This document shows, piece after piece, positions 1 through 8,911 of a stretch of DNA of 64,000 bases. The stretch is from Candidatus Rickettsia kotlanii (GTDB lineage Bacteria; Pseudomonadota; Alphaproteobacteria; Rickettsiales; Rickettsiaceae). A program made the position numbers and the translations under genes. The DNA lies in NCBI GenBank assembly GCA_030295365.1, contig AP027062.1, positions 764,001 through 828,000 on the forward strand, read 5' to 3'. The notes under the pieces are model-generated. The model was not told the DNA's origin and ran no database searches. It saw only the letters and a list, made by a program, of their open reading frames with translations. Positions within the stretch are counted from its first letter, which is position 1. Every line of letters begins with the position of its first letter.

Positions 1-58
1 CTAAGAAAAATAGTAATTACATGGCAAGATTTTAATCGATGTCATTTCTGTGTAGATA

Positions 59-160
59 CGTCATTGCGAGCAGCCGTAGGCTGCGTGGCAATCTCATGAA
101 ATAATACAAACTCCTGAGATTGCGGACGTACAATTGCTCTGCGATTCCCTCGCAATGACG
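59..160. repeat. Family A palindromic repeat, copy 1
   Basis: The element begins with cgtcattgcgagcagc and closes with ctcgcaatgacg, so the ends are inverted copies. The centre carries the family phrase 'gcaatctcatgaaataat'. It fills the gap upstream of virB10. It resembles the Rickettsia palindromic elements, but I cannot assign a published family number by eye. Confidence 0.85.
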
Positions 161-218
161 GAAAAACCGATCCACACAACAATGACAATAAAAACACTTT
201 AACTAATATAATTTAGAT

Positions 219-1667
219 ATGGCTGAAGAGCAAAATAACAATCATAATACTGGTTCTTTATCAGGAGCAGATTCTCCTGAAGTACAAAGAGAATTATCAA
301 AAGTTTCGGTTAGCTTTAATAAGAGTATTGCGATAGTAATCGTAATTTGTGGTATTTTTATATATATTTTTTATACTCTTTTTTTCGGTACTGAAAAAGA
401 AGAAATACCGGAGATTCAGATACCGAGTAATATTGTAAAACCTGTTACGGAGATTGATGATAATATTCCGGAGATCCCAAAGTTACCTGATCCACCTAAG
501 CTTGAGACGCCCCCCGCTCCTCCACCGCCTCCCCCTCCGGTAGTAAAAGTGCCACCGGTCTTACCTCCTACTACTCCTGTGGAAGAGAATAAAGACAAAA
601 CACTTCCATTATCGCCGGTTTCGTTCCCTTCGACTTCAGGAACGTTAGTTGAGAGCGATACAGAGAAGCAACGTCGTGAAGCAAAAAGAAAATCAGCTAT
701 AGTGTTAATTGGTGGTGTAGAGCCTAAAAAAACACCAGAACAGATTATGGCAGAAGCGTCTTTTAAAGATCGCGGTGATATGTCTTTGGTTCTCGGACGC
801 GGTAAATTAATTGATGCAGTCCTTGAGACGGCAATAAATAGTGATCTTGGCGGTGAAATAAGAGCCATTATTAGTAGAGACGTGTTTTCTGAGAAAGATA
901 AAGTTATATTGATACCGAAAGGGTCAAAAATATTCGGTAAATATGCAACCTCAACTTCGTCAGATAGTTACGGTAGAGTTTCTATAATATGGGATAGAAT
1001 CGATTTAACTAGCGGTTATACTATAGAATTCGATTCACCTGCAGTTGATAATTTAGGCAGACCAGGATTACAAGGAAGAGTTGATAATAAATATAAAGAA
1101 CAATTTGCAAATGCCGTATTACAATCCGGCTTTAATATAGGGCTTGCTAAAGTCCTTGATAAGTTAGTGCCGCCTCCTATAGATTCTCAGGCAGCAGCTA
1201 CCAATAGTGCCACGGCAACACAATTGTTAAATACTGCTCAAACTATTGCATCTAATACCGCTATGGATGCAAATACTAAGATAGTTACAATTTGTACTAA
1301 TATACTTGCTGCTATTACCGATAAAACTTCGACTGCTTATACTACTATGACTCAAGCATGTACAACCGCACAAACTGCTTCTTCAGCGAATACTGCTGAG
1401 CAGAGACTTCAAACCTTAGTACAGGCAGTTAATACGGCAGCTTCAAGTTTGCTTACTACTACCTCTATAGCATCAACGCCGACGCAAGCACAACAAGCTT
1501 CTACTCAGGCTTTTACGGATGTGACGAATGTTGTACAAAATATGATAACTCAGCAGCAGTTTAAGCCGACGACAACGGTTAATCAAGGTACGCCGGTTAG
1601 AATATACGTTAATAAGGATTATAAATTCCCAAAAGCCGTTTTATTAAAATCAAAGGTAATGAAATGA
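219..1667 (+). CDS. virB10: Type IV secretion protein VirB10 (RvhB10)
   Basis: VirB10 of the rickettsial vir homolog (rvh) type IV secretion system spans the inner membrane and reaches the outer-membrane core complex, passing on the energy state of the ATPases. The 482-residue protein has a cytoplasmic N-terminus, one membrane segment near residues 35-53 (IAIVIVICGIFIYIFYTLFF), a proline-rich stretch near 85-120, then the TrbI/VirB10 beta-barrel domain (RGKLIDAVLETAIN onward). Between the barrel strands lies an unusually long Ala/Thr/Gln-rich segment, about residues 320-450, at the position of the 'antenna' projection. The conserved ending GTPVRIYVNKDYKFP follows. The stop overlaps the virB11 start by 4 bp, indicating translational coupling. 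The upstream virB genes lie outside the window. Confidence 0.95.
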   Translation: MAEEQNNNHNTGSLSGADSPEVQRELSKVSVSFNKSIAIVIVICGIFIYIFYTLFFGTEKEEIPEIQIPSNIVKPVTEIDDNIPEIPKLPDPPKLETPPAPPPPPPPVVKVPPVLPPTTPVEENKDKTLPLSPVSFPSTSGTLVESDTEKQRREAKRKSAIVLIGGVEPKKTPEQIMAEASFKDRGDMSLVLGRGKLIDAVLETAINSDLGGEIRAIISRDVFSEKDKVILIPKGSKIFGKYATSTSSDSYGRVSIIWDRIDLTSGYTIEFDSPAVDNLGRPGLQGRVDNKYKEQFANAVLQSGFNIGLAKVLDKLVPPPIDSQAAATNSATATQLLNTAQTIASNTAMDANTKIVTICTNILAAITDKTSTAYTTMTQACTTAQTASSANTAEQRLQTLVQAVNTAASSLLTTTSIASTPTQAQQASTQAFTDVTNVVQNMITQQQFKPTTTVNQGTPVRIYVNKDYKFPKAVLLKSKVMK

Positions 1668-2668
1668 ATGAAGAATTTGCAGCCTTAGAGACGTTTTTAC
1701 TTCCTTTTAAAAATTTATTTGCTGAAGACGGTATTAACGAAATTATGGTTAATAAGCCCGGAGAAGTATGGGTTGAAAAAAAAAGCGATATATATTCTAA
1801 GCAAATACCGGAACTGGATAGCGAACATCTACTTGCATTAGGGCGTTTAGTCGCTCAATCTACCGACCAGATGATTTCAGAAGAAAAACCACTTCTTTCG
1901 GCAACTTTGCCGAATGGCTACCGTATTCAAATAGTATTTCCTCCTGCTTGTGAGATAGGACAAATCATTTATGCTATAAGAAAGCCTAGCGGTATGAATC
2001 TAACTTTAGATGAATATGCTAAAATGGGGGCATTTGATGATACTGCAACAGAAAGTTTAATAGATGAAGATGCAGTAATTTTAAATAATTTCTTAGCTGA
2101 AAAAAAGATTAAAGAGTTTATTAGATATGCAGTTGTTTCAAAGAAAAATATTATAATTAGCGGCGGTACTTCAACTGGTAAAACTACTTTTACTAATGCG
2201 GCACTCACTGAAATACCTACAATAGAAAGATTAATTACTGTAGAAGATGCTCGTGAGGTTGTGCTATCAAGCCATCCTAACAGAGTGCATTTACTGGCTT
2301 CCAAAGGAGGACAGGGGCGTGCAAATGTTACTACTCAAGATTTAATAGAGGCCTGTTTGCGTTTAAGACCAGATAGGATTATAGTAGGTGAGCTTCGAGG
2401 TAAGGAAGCTTTTAGTTTTTTGCGTGCTATTAATACAGGTCATCCCGGTTCAATATCAACACTGCATGCTGATAGTCCCGCTATGGCTATTGAGCAGTTA
2501 AAACTTATGGTTATGCAAGCAGATCTTGGTATGCCGCCTGAAGAAGTAAAGAAGTATATTTTAACCGTTGTAGATGTCGTTGTGCAGTTAAAACGCGGTA
2601 GCGGCGGGAAAAGATATGTTTCGGAAGTGTATTATAAGAAGAACAAGAACACTGAGGGAATAGTTTAA
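1664..2668 (+). CDS. virB11: Type IV secretion ATPase VirB11 (RvhB11)
   Basis: A hexameric secretion ATPase at the inner face of the membrane, which switches the T4SS between pilus-type assembly and substrate transfer. The 334-residue length is usual for the family. Walker A is GGTSTGKT near residues 166-173, the Walker B region is RPDRIIVGELRG near 236, and the His box GHPGSISTLHAD lies near 262. The N-terminal domain contains INEIMVNKPGEVWVE, typical of VirB11/PulE-type proteins. The ATGA overlap with virB10 sets the start. Confidence 0.96.
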   Translation: MNEEFAALETFLLPFKNLFAEDGINEIMVNKPGEVWVEKKSDIYSKQIPELDSEHLLALGRLVAQSTDQMISEEKPLLSATLPNGYRIQIVFPPACEIGQIIYAIRKPSGMNLTLDEYAKMGAFDDTATESLIDEDAVILNNFLAEKKIKEFIRYAVVSKKNIIISGGTSTGKTTFTNAALTEIPTIERLITVEDAREVVLSSHPNRVHLLASKGGQGRANVTTQDLIEACLRLRPDRIIVGELRGKEAFSFLRAINTGHPGSISTLHADSPAMAIEQLKLMVMQADLGMPPEEVKKYILTVVDVVVQLKRGSGGKRYVSEVYYKKNKNTEGIV

Positions 2669-2671
2669 AAA

Positions 2672-2771
2672 CGTCATTGCGAGGAAGTTACGGAGTAATT
2701 GATGAAGCAATCTAAGGAGTTTGTTATTATTTCATGAGATTGCCAAGCTCCTTACGGTCGCTTGCAATGAC
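2672..2771. repeat. Family A palindromic repeat, copy 2
   Basis: It starts cgtcattgcgaggaagtta a few bases after the virB11 stop and ends with gcttgcaatgac. It separates virB11 from virD4 inside what is otherwise an operon, so the virB11-virD4 transcript probably contains this hairpin. Confidence 0.85.
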
Positions 2772-2828
2772 ATAAAAATTACTCCACGCAAAAACTAATA
2801 TATAAGCATAAACTAGGAATATCAATTC

Positions 2829-4604
2829 ATGGAATGGCATAAGATACTTAAAGTGACTAGAAATATATTCGGTCATGCTATAATTCATCCGGTTGTTATT
2901 TTTTGTACCATGTGGATAAGCGGTGCATTTGTTGCAATTTTTACTAGTGAGGTTGGAGCTTTAGGTATAAATATAAATGCTATAAATATTGCTTATAAGT
3001 GGGCTTACTGGCTTATTAACGTTTGGGGGCAGTTAAAAATTGCTGACTATAGTTATTTAAAATTGAAGTTACTTGCCTCTCTTCTCAGTCCGGCTATTAT
3101 TGTTATAATATTTTACATTAAAAATTTTGAAAGAATAAAATCATTACAATTTTTCAAACAAGATGAAAAAGTATATGGAGATGCAAGCTGGGCTAATCCG
3201 TCAGATATAGAGGCCGCAGGTCTTAGATCTAAGAAAGGTATGCTGATCGGTGTTGATACCGGTGGATATTTTGTTGCAGACGGGTTCCAGCATGCTTTAT
3301 TATTTGCTCCTACCGGTTCAGGTAAAGGTGTAGGATTTGTGATACCTAACTTGTTATTTTGGAGTGATTCGGTAGTAGTGCATGACATAAAGCTCGAAAA
3401 TCATGGGTTGACAAGTGGTTGGCGTGAGAAGCAAGGGCAGAAAGTTTTTGTATGGGAGCCTTCTAATCCTGATGGTGTTACTCATTGTTATAATCCGATT
3501 GATTGGGTTAGTACTAAGCCTGGGCAAATGGTTGATGACGTTCAAAAAATTTCAAATCTTATAATGCCAGAAAAGGATTTTTGGAATAATGAGGCACGAA
3601 GCTTATTTTTAGGCGTAACTCTATATTTAATAGCTGATCCTACTAAAACTAAATCTTTCGGTGAAATAGTGCGTACTATGAGGAGTGACGACGTAGTTTA
3701 TAATCTAGCGGTCATACTTGATACGCTTGGTGGTGTAATACATCCTGTTGCATATATGAATATTGCTGCATTTTTGCAAAAAGCCGATAAAGAGCGTTCC
3801 GGCGTAATATCTACAATGAACTCATCGCTTGAATTATGGGCAAATCCACTAATTGATTCAGCTACAGCATCTTCTGATTTCAATATACAAGAATTTAAAA
3901 AAGTAAAAACAACTGTATATGTAGGGTTAACACCCGATAATATACAGCGTTTACAAAAATTAATGCAGGTGTTTTATCAGCAGGCGACAGAATTTTTAAG
4001 CCGCAAGATGCCAGATTTAAAGGAAGAGCCGTATGGAGTAATGTTCTTACTTGACGAGTTCCCAACGCTCGGGAAGATGGATACTTTTAAAGCCGGTATA
4101 GCTTATTTTAGAGGTTATAGAGTTCGTTTATTTTTAATTATTCAAGATACACAGCAGTTAAAAGGAACATATGAGGATGCAGGGATGAATTCTTTCTTAT
4201 CTAATGCAACATATCGTATTACTTTTGCCGCTAATAACTATGAAACGGCAAATTTAATATCGCAGCTTGTTGGTAATAAGACGGTAGAACAAAGATCATT
4301 TAGTAAACCTTTATTTTTTGATCTTAATATTTCTACTAGAACCCAAAACGTTTCTCAGGTTCAAAGAGCTTTACTTTTACCTCAAGAAGTAATACAGTTA
4401 CCGAGAGATGAGCAAATTGTTTTAATAGAATCCTTTCCGCCTATAAAATCTCGTAAAATTAAGTATTATGAAGATAAGTTTTTTACTAGTAGATTATTAC
4501 CGCCGACTTTTGTCCCTACTCAAGTACCTTTTGACCCTAGGGCAAATAATAATGAGGCTTTTGAAGAGACCGAAACAATAACTGTTCCGGAGAATAATGA
4601 GTAA
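2829..4604 (+). CDS. virD4: Type IV secretion coupling protein VirD4 (RvhD4)
   Basis: The coupling ATPase recruits substrates to the T4SS channel. The 591-residue protein has N-terminal membrane segments near residues 20-40 and 83-97. The nucleotide-binding domain carries Walker A (APTGSGKG, about 159-166) and Walker B (GVMFLLDEFPTLGKM, about 400-414). The C-terminus is acidic (NNNEAFEETETITVPENNE), as is common in coupling proteins. An AGGA lies about 12 bases before the ATG. The Ppx/GppA gene starts 9 bp after the stop, so co-transcription is likely. Confidence 0.96.
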   Translation: MEWHKILKVTRNIFGHAIIHPVVIFCTMWISGAFVAIFTSEVGALGININAINIAYKWAYWLINVWGQLKIADYSYLKLKLLASLLSPAIIVIIFYIKNFERIKSLQFFKQDEKVYGDASWANPSDIEAAGLRSKKGMLIGVDTGGYFVADGFQHALLFAPTGSGKGVGFVIPNLLFWSDSVVVHDIKLENHGLTSGWREKQGQKVFVWEPSNPDGVTHCYNPIDWVSTKPGQMVDDVQKISNLIMPEKDFWNNEARSLFLGVTLYLIADPTKTKSFGEIVRTMRSDDVVYNLAVILDTLGGVIHPVAYMNIAAFLQKADKERSGVISTMNSSLELWANPLIDSATASSDFNIQEFKKVKTTVYVGLTPDNIQRLQKLMQVFYQQATEFLSRKMPDLKEEPYGVMFLLDEFPTLGKMDTFKAGIAYFRGYRVRLFLIIQDTQQLKGTYEDAGMNSFLSNATYRITFAANNYETANLISQLVGNKTVEQRSFSKPLFFDLNISTRTQNVSQVQRALLLPQEVIQLPRDEQIVLIESFPPIKSRKIKYYEDKFFTSRLLPPTFVPTQVPFDPRANNNEAFEETETITVPENNE

Positions 4605-4613
4605 GATCCAAAA

Positions 4614-6026
4614 ATGCGTTCAGCTATTATTGATATCGGTTCAAATGCTTTAAGAGCTGTAGTTTATGAAAGTGATGAGCTTGGAGCACCGGAAATTTTT
4701 AATTATAAATTTAGAAATTATCTTACAAATTTACTTAATTTAGATAATTTAGACGTAAAACATCAAACATATTTATCTCTACAATATCTTATTCATATTT
4801 TTACCAAACTGTCCGTTACTAATATTAGATGTGTTGCAACAGCTATACTTAGGGGGCATCCTAAAGCAGATGAATTTAAAGCTATAATTAAAAAGAGATT
4901 CAATATTGATATTGAAATTATCTCAGGTGAACGTGAAGCTTATTTAACTGCTGCCGGATTAATTTCCGGTATTAGTGATGCTTTTGGTATTGTAGCTGAT
5001 CTTGGAGGTGGAAGTCTTGAGCTTGCACAGATTGGAAATAAAAAAGTCGGTAAATTAAAATCATTGCCGCTTGGTACAAAAATTATTGTTAGTAGCAATT
5101 TTGGTGATGTCGGGCTGATTACTAAAATGCTAGAGGAAGAATTTGGAGCTGCACATTATCCTAATTTATATTTAATTGGTGGTGCATTACGTCTAATGAG
5201 CCGTATATACATGGAGTCTATAAATTATCCCCTTAAAAATTTACATAATTTTGAAATAAATCGTGTAGAGTTTGAGTTATATTTAGAGAAATTATCGCAA
5301 ATCGATAAATTAAAGCTGAGTTATTACGAGCAGAAAGCCATAAATTATAATGCAGTTTTAGTAATAAAAGCAATGATTAAGGTATTTTCACCGGAAAAAA
5401 TTATTATCTCAAATTACGGTTTAAAAGAAGGAGTAAGATTTGACTCGTTGCCGTCTCATGAAACAGAAAAAGATATTATTTATGAGAGGGTGAAGAGATT
5501 AGTAAAATTTGATAGAAATATATGTAAAATTGAAAAATATATTGAAGCAGTACAATATCTTTTAATTAATTCTGATGCCACGACTCTTATTATTATTGAA
5601 CTCGCTATAATGCTAGCACAATATAATAAAAATATTGATAAAACGCTTAGAGCAAATTTTGTTTCGGAATTTATATTATCTTCAGACATTCCTTTTAGTC
5701 ATAGACAGCGTCTTATGTTAGGTATTGCCCTTACAGTTACTTATACTGCTAAAACTGACATGCAGATTAATAAAATAGCTAAGAAAATGATTAGTAAAAG
5801 TGATTATTACAACAGTCATATAATCGGTTATTATATAAAAATTGCTAGAGAAATTGATGGGCCGGAATTTCAAGAGCCTTCTTTTTCGATTAAATTAAAA
5901 GACGATAAATTTTTACAAATTAATGCTTCAAATATCTTGCCTAAACAAGTCTTTGAAAAGGTTTGTGAACGTTTAAAAGATATAAGTTCTGCTAGAAAAA
6001 ATATTAGGTATAATTTTAGTGATTAG
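4614..6026 (+). CDS. Ppx/GppA phosphatase family protein
   Basis: Members hydrolyse inorganic polyphosphate or pppGpp. The 470-residue protein has the ASKHA ATPase-like motifs of the family: phosphate 1 (AIIDIGSNALRAVVYE, residues 4-19) and phosphate 2 (VADLGGGSLELAQIG, near 127-141), with the GEREAYLTAAG segment between them. It lacks an obvious C-terminal HD motif, so which activity it has cannot be told from sequence. It lies 9 bp after virD4 and is probably the last gene of that transcript. Repeat B follows it. Confidence 0.88.
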   Translation: MRSAIIDIGSNALRAVVYESDELGAPEIFNYKFRNYLTNLLNLDNLDVKHQTYLSLQYLIHIFTKLSVTNIRCVATAILRGHPKADEFKAIIKKRFNIDIEIISGEREAYLTAAGLISGISDAFGIVADLGGGSLELAQIGNKKVGKLKSLPLGTKIIVSSNFGDVGLITKMLEEEFGAAHYPNLYLIGGALRLMSRIYMESINYPLKNLHNFEINRVEFELYLEKLSQIDKLKLSYYEQKAINYNAVLVIKAMIKVFSPEKIIISNYGLKEGVRFDSLPSHETEKDIIYERVKRLVKFDRNICKIEKYIEAVQYLLINSDATTLIIIELAIMLAQYNKNIDKTLRANFVSEFILSSDIPFSHRQRLMLGIALTVTYTAKTDMQINKIAKKMISKSDYYNSHIIGYYIKIAREIDGPEFQEPSFSIKLKDDKFLQINASNILPKQVFEKVCERLKDISSARKNIRYNFSD

Positions 6027-6069
6027 GTTTTTTTGTTATAGTGTCGGATAGTTTTCGAAAAGCCAGTGA

Positions 6070-6229
6070 TGTCATGCCTGCGAAAGCAGGGATCCAGGCT
6101 AAAAAAATCTTGATTGCAAAGATTTTTTTTATTATATTGTTGCACTTTTATTTTAAAGATTTCACTTTAAAAAGTAAAATCTTTAAAAAGCTTTAAAGTC
6201 TGGATTCCTGCTTTCGCAGGTATGACATC
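6070..6229. repeat. Family B palindromic repeat, copy 1 (long)
   Basis: The ends are gtcatgcctgcgaaagcagg and cctgctttcgcaggtatgac, inverted copies flanking a long AT-rich interior that has its own inverted repeat (aaagattttttt / aaaatcttta). It lies between the Ppx/GppA gene and a decayed gene on the other strand and could act as a bidirectional hairpin. Confidence 0.85.
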
Positions 6230-6250
6230 AAAAGTGTTACACAACGATAG

Positions 6251-7197
6251 CTAAATTAATTGCGCTCCATCAAATGGATCACAATTATATTCTGTTGTAC
6301 ATCCTATAATAGTAGGTTCCATTTTAGGAACTGTGTGTTCCTCCCAAAAATCTACCAACGGTTGAATTGTATTAATAATACGTGAATCTTCGATGGGATG
6401 CAATAAATTATCTATACTAATTTCTAGATACCTAACTATGAACTCTGCAGCTCTATCATCTGATCCTCCGTGTATAAGATCTCCAATTCTTTCTAAGTAG
6501 TAAACTTGCTCGCTAGTAAGATCTTTATCTTTTATTATTTGTGGTAGAATCTTGGTGAATATACATTGCAATTGAACTTTTTGATCAGTTGCAAATTATT
6601 CATAATAATCCTGTTCTTTTACACAAGGTAATTTTAGTAAATTAATAATTAAATTGGTCATAATATGGGCATGAGAATTAGTTTTTATAACTTCCTCTCA
6701 TTCTCTTATATCTGCTTTTCCAGTCTATAATTATTAAAGTAAAATATAGGTAATATACGTTTTTTGAATATTTAATCAATTCTTTACTATCGTTATATTT
6801 ACTACTAATTTCATTTTTTCCCTCTGGTATTAATATTAAATTTGCTGTTAAATCAAGTATTGGTTTTGCTGCTCTACTATATTCATATGAACTATTAATT
6901 AAGCGCTTTAAGCTTTCAAAATTTTTAGGTAAAAATATTTTATCATCATTTTGATATGGTGCATTTTTTACGAAATCTGTTTTCAAAATTTGAAAACTAT
7001 TATTTAGTGGGATACTTACATTATAAAAATTTTTCTCTATTGCATAATGTCCAAATTCATGTGCTATTATTGATTCTAAATTTAATTTTTCTGTGCCTAT
7101 ACATATTAGGTTATTGTCTTAATCGTAATGAGAAAATGATTTATTATCAAATATTATTTTTAGGCTATCTTGCACTTTAATATTAGCCGCTATATAG
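6251..7197 (-). pseudogene. Broken HEXXH zinc metallopeptidase-like gene
   Basis: Read on the minus strand, three pieces belong to one former gene. The first piece, complement of about 7197-6680, contains IIAHEFGHYAIEKNF, an HEXXH zinc-binding motif, but has an in-frame TAA just before it (SHYD*DNNLIC). It continues through FLPKNFESLKRLINSSYEYS and ends in a frameshift near 6690. The reading then resumes as HAHIMTNLIINLLKLP, meets another stop, and continues as a 106-residue open stretch with ERIGDLIHGGSDDRAAEF, which could hold the third zinc ligand. I cannot name the peptidase family. At least two stops and one frameshift make it non-functional as a single protein. Confidence 0.65.
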
Positions 7198-7210
7198 ATA
7201 GGCTAATAAC

Positions 7211-8054
7211 TTAATTTGTAGGTCTCCATTGCAAAAGCTTTGTATAGTTACGAAGAATTATATTGTAAGTCCTTGTCATTAAAATAGTAATATCAGAGTT
7301 TTCGCTATAAATTACTTCTGTAATCGGTGATAATTTTTCTATTTTTAAGTTCTTCAATATTTATCTTAATTTTATTATCTTCAATAAAGCTTTTAAACTC
7401 TTGAAAACTTAAATAACTAGCTAATTTTTTAATTCAATCCTTCTATTTTAAGTTCACTAATTGCATTGTTACTTTGCTCTTCAATTGCTTTCTTCTTAAA
7501 CTTAATCAACTCTTGCAACATGCTGCTTTTTGTATCTCTATATTGATAGTATCAAAATTTATAAATGTTGCTACATCAAGCATAGATGTATCATTGATGT
7601 TATGTATATATCTCTACTATCGTATTCAGCAGAAGTAAAGTGGCTAGGGTTAGCATAAGAAATAATAAGTTTATATGCTGCTAGATCAAATGACGTAATG
7701 GCATGATGTAGCCATAACAAATTATAGCTGTTCTTAGATGCTAAAATTGATTTTATTCCGTCATATTTTTTAGTTTTTATAAAATTTTATTAGCTTATTC
7801 AAAGCTATTGTGGGGCATTGTGAAATAATATTTAGATGGTAAAGACATGTTTTATAATAAATAGTATATCTTTCTATTTGCAAAGAAATAATTTTAATGA
7901 CATTCACGAACATTAACATCTTATTAAGTTCTCTTAGTCTACCTACCAAATCATTATATAATCCTGAAAACAACAAATATATTAGGATATATGATAAAAA
8001 ATTACTGGAAAAAGTTTTGGAAGAGTAGCAAAATTTTATTGAACTAAACGACAT
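7211..8054 (-). pseudogene. Decayed gene of unknown function
   Basis: Several open pieces on the minus strand follow one another with frameshifts between them. The first includes NDLVGRLRELNKMLMFVN and CPTIALNKLIKFYKN. The next reads KKYDGIKSILASKNSYNLLW and HHAITSFDLAAYKLIISYA, which faintly resembles ankyrin-type spacing. Then come LIKFKKKAIEEQSNN, KLASYLSFQEFKSFIEDNK and a final stretch ending NIILRNYTKLLQWRPTN before a stop at 7211. The composition is that of Rickettsia coding DNA, but no family is recognised. The N-terminal boundary is uncertain. Confidence 0.45.
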
Positions 8055-8080
8055 ATGGTAATTTAAAAAGATTTAGAGTC

Positions 8081-8410
8081 GGCATAGAAGCTTATCGAGA
8101 AAATGTTATAGTATATAGATATATTAATTTAATTGCACAATTAATTGCACAATCGGCAGGACATGTCCTGTGGAAAGTGCTTAAAAGTAAAACCAGCGAA
8201 GTAATATTAGAGTATCCAGTGCATTATTGACTAAAAAAACTGAATCCCAAAAAAGCTGGAGCGGATTTTATTAGTGAGCTAATTGCAGGCAAATTATTAT
8301 TCGGTAATAGTTATATTTTATCAGCTCTAGACTCGTACCCTAAAGAGATTTATTTATTACCGGCTCTTGCTACGGAACTGGTTATAGAACACAATAATTT
8401 AGTTGCTTAT
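8081..8410 (+). pseudogene. Remnant of GTA/HK97-type phage portal protein
   Basis: The frame is open apart from one TGA at 8228-8230. It reads EAYRENVIVYRYINLIAQ, SAGHVLWKVLKSKTSEV, KKAGADFISELIAGKLLFGN and SYPKEIYLLPALATELVIEH. This is the typical N-terminal part of an HK97-family portal protein: an early helix ending in a conserved 'LIA' segment, then the 'F...GN.Y' block. Family knowledge places it closest to the alphaproteobacterial gene transfer agent portal. The N-terminal and all C-terminal portions are missing. A 12-bp tandem duplication (8129-8152) repeats LIAQ. It abuts an opposite-strand GTA fragment at about 8410. Confidence 0.68.
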
Positions 8411-8678
8411 TTTGATTTGCCCAAATTATTTTTCCGTTAACTCTTGCAGTACCAAAAATTAGTGGTATAGGTTCGCTGTAATTAGCTGTTACATATTTAA
8501 AGCTTTCTTTGAAATTTTTAATATTGTCATATTCTATCGGTTCGTGATTTAGTTGATCTAAATACTCACCAAGCATTTTGCTAACAAATCTTCCCACGCT
8601 TGAAAATATGCCGCCGCCAAATGCATTTTCAATAGTACCGCAAAGCGCACTAAAAAAACTTCCAAACATATTTACCAT
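8382..8678 (-). pseudogene. N-terminal fragment of GTA host-specificity (tail tip) protein
   Basis: The 98-residue open frame begins MVNMFGSFFSALCGTIENAF and continues SSVGRFVSKMLGEYLDQL, then YVTANYSEPIPLIFGTARVN and GKIIWANQ. The pattern 'VT.S..G.PIP..YG..R..G.VIWA' is how the large host-specificity/tail-fibre protein (g15 type) of the alphaproteobacterial gene transfer agent begins. That protein is usually more than 1000 residues long, so only about the first 89 residues remain. The last nine residues (NKQLNYCVL) are read through the opposite-strand portal fragment. The intact start (ATG at 8678) might still give a short peptide, but not a functional tail protein. Confidence 0.6.
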
Positions 8679-8734
8679 ATTATATATTTAATATGGATTG
8701 ATATTAGTAGTATAATGTGGTAACACTTGATACA

Positions 8735-8863
8735 TGTCATGCCTGCGAAAGCGGGAATCTGGGAAAATATATAAAAAACAAGATTTTATATGTTTATTTT
8801 GTCAAACATGTACCAATTATTAAGGTTATTTTTTCTGGATTCCCGCTTTCGCAGGTATAACAT
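8735..8863. repeat. Family B palindromic repeat, copy 2
   Basis: The ends are tgtcatgcctgcgaaagcgg and cccgctttcgcaggtataaca, inverted copies around an AT-rich centre. It separates the GTA debris from the DUF2608 genes. Confidence 0.85.
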
Positions 8864-8911
8864 AGAAAATCACAGGGTGATATGCTGCCTTTAAAAAAAT
8901 GGAAATCATAA

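Noticed and set aside
59-160. CRISPR-like array made by the many short repeats
   Set aside because: Copies are kilobases apart, palindromic, unequal in length and not separated by regular spacers. No cas genes are present.
416-868. Glycine-rich open frame on the minus strand
   Set aside because: It is the shadow of the proline-rich part of virB10 (Pro codons read as Gly on the other strand).
6956-7180. 74-residue plus-strand hydrophobic open frame
   Set aside because: It overlaps the HEXXH relic on the other strand, where coding-like composition and a recognisable motif are found. It is probably a shadow.
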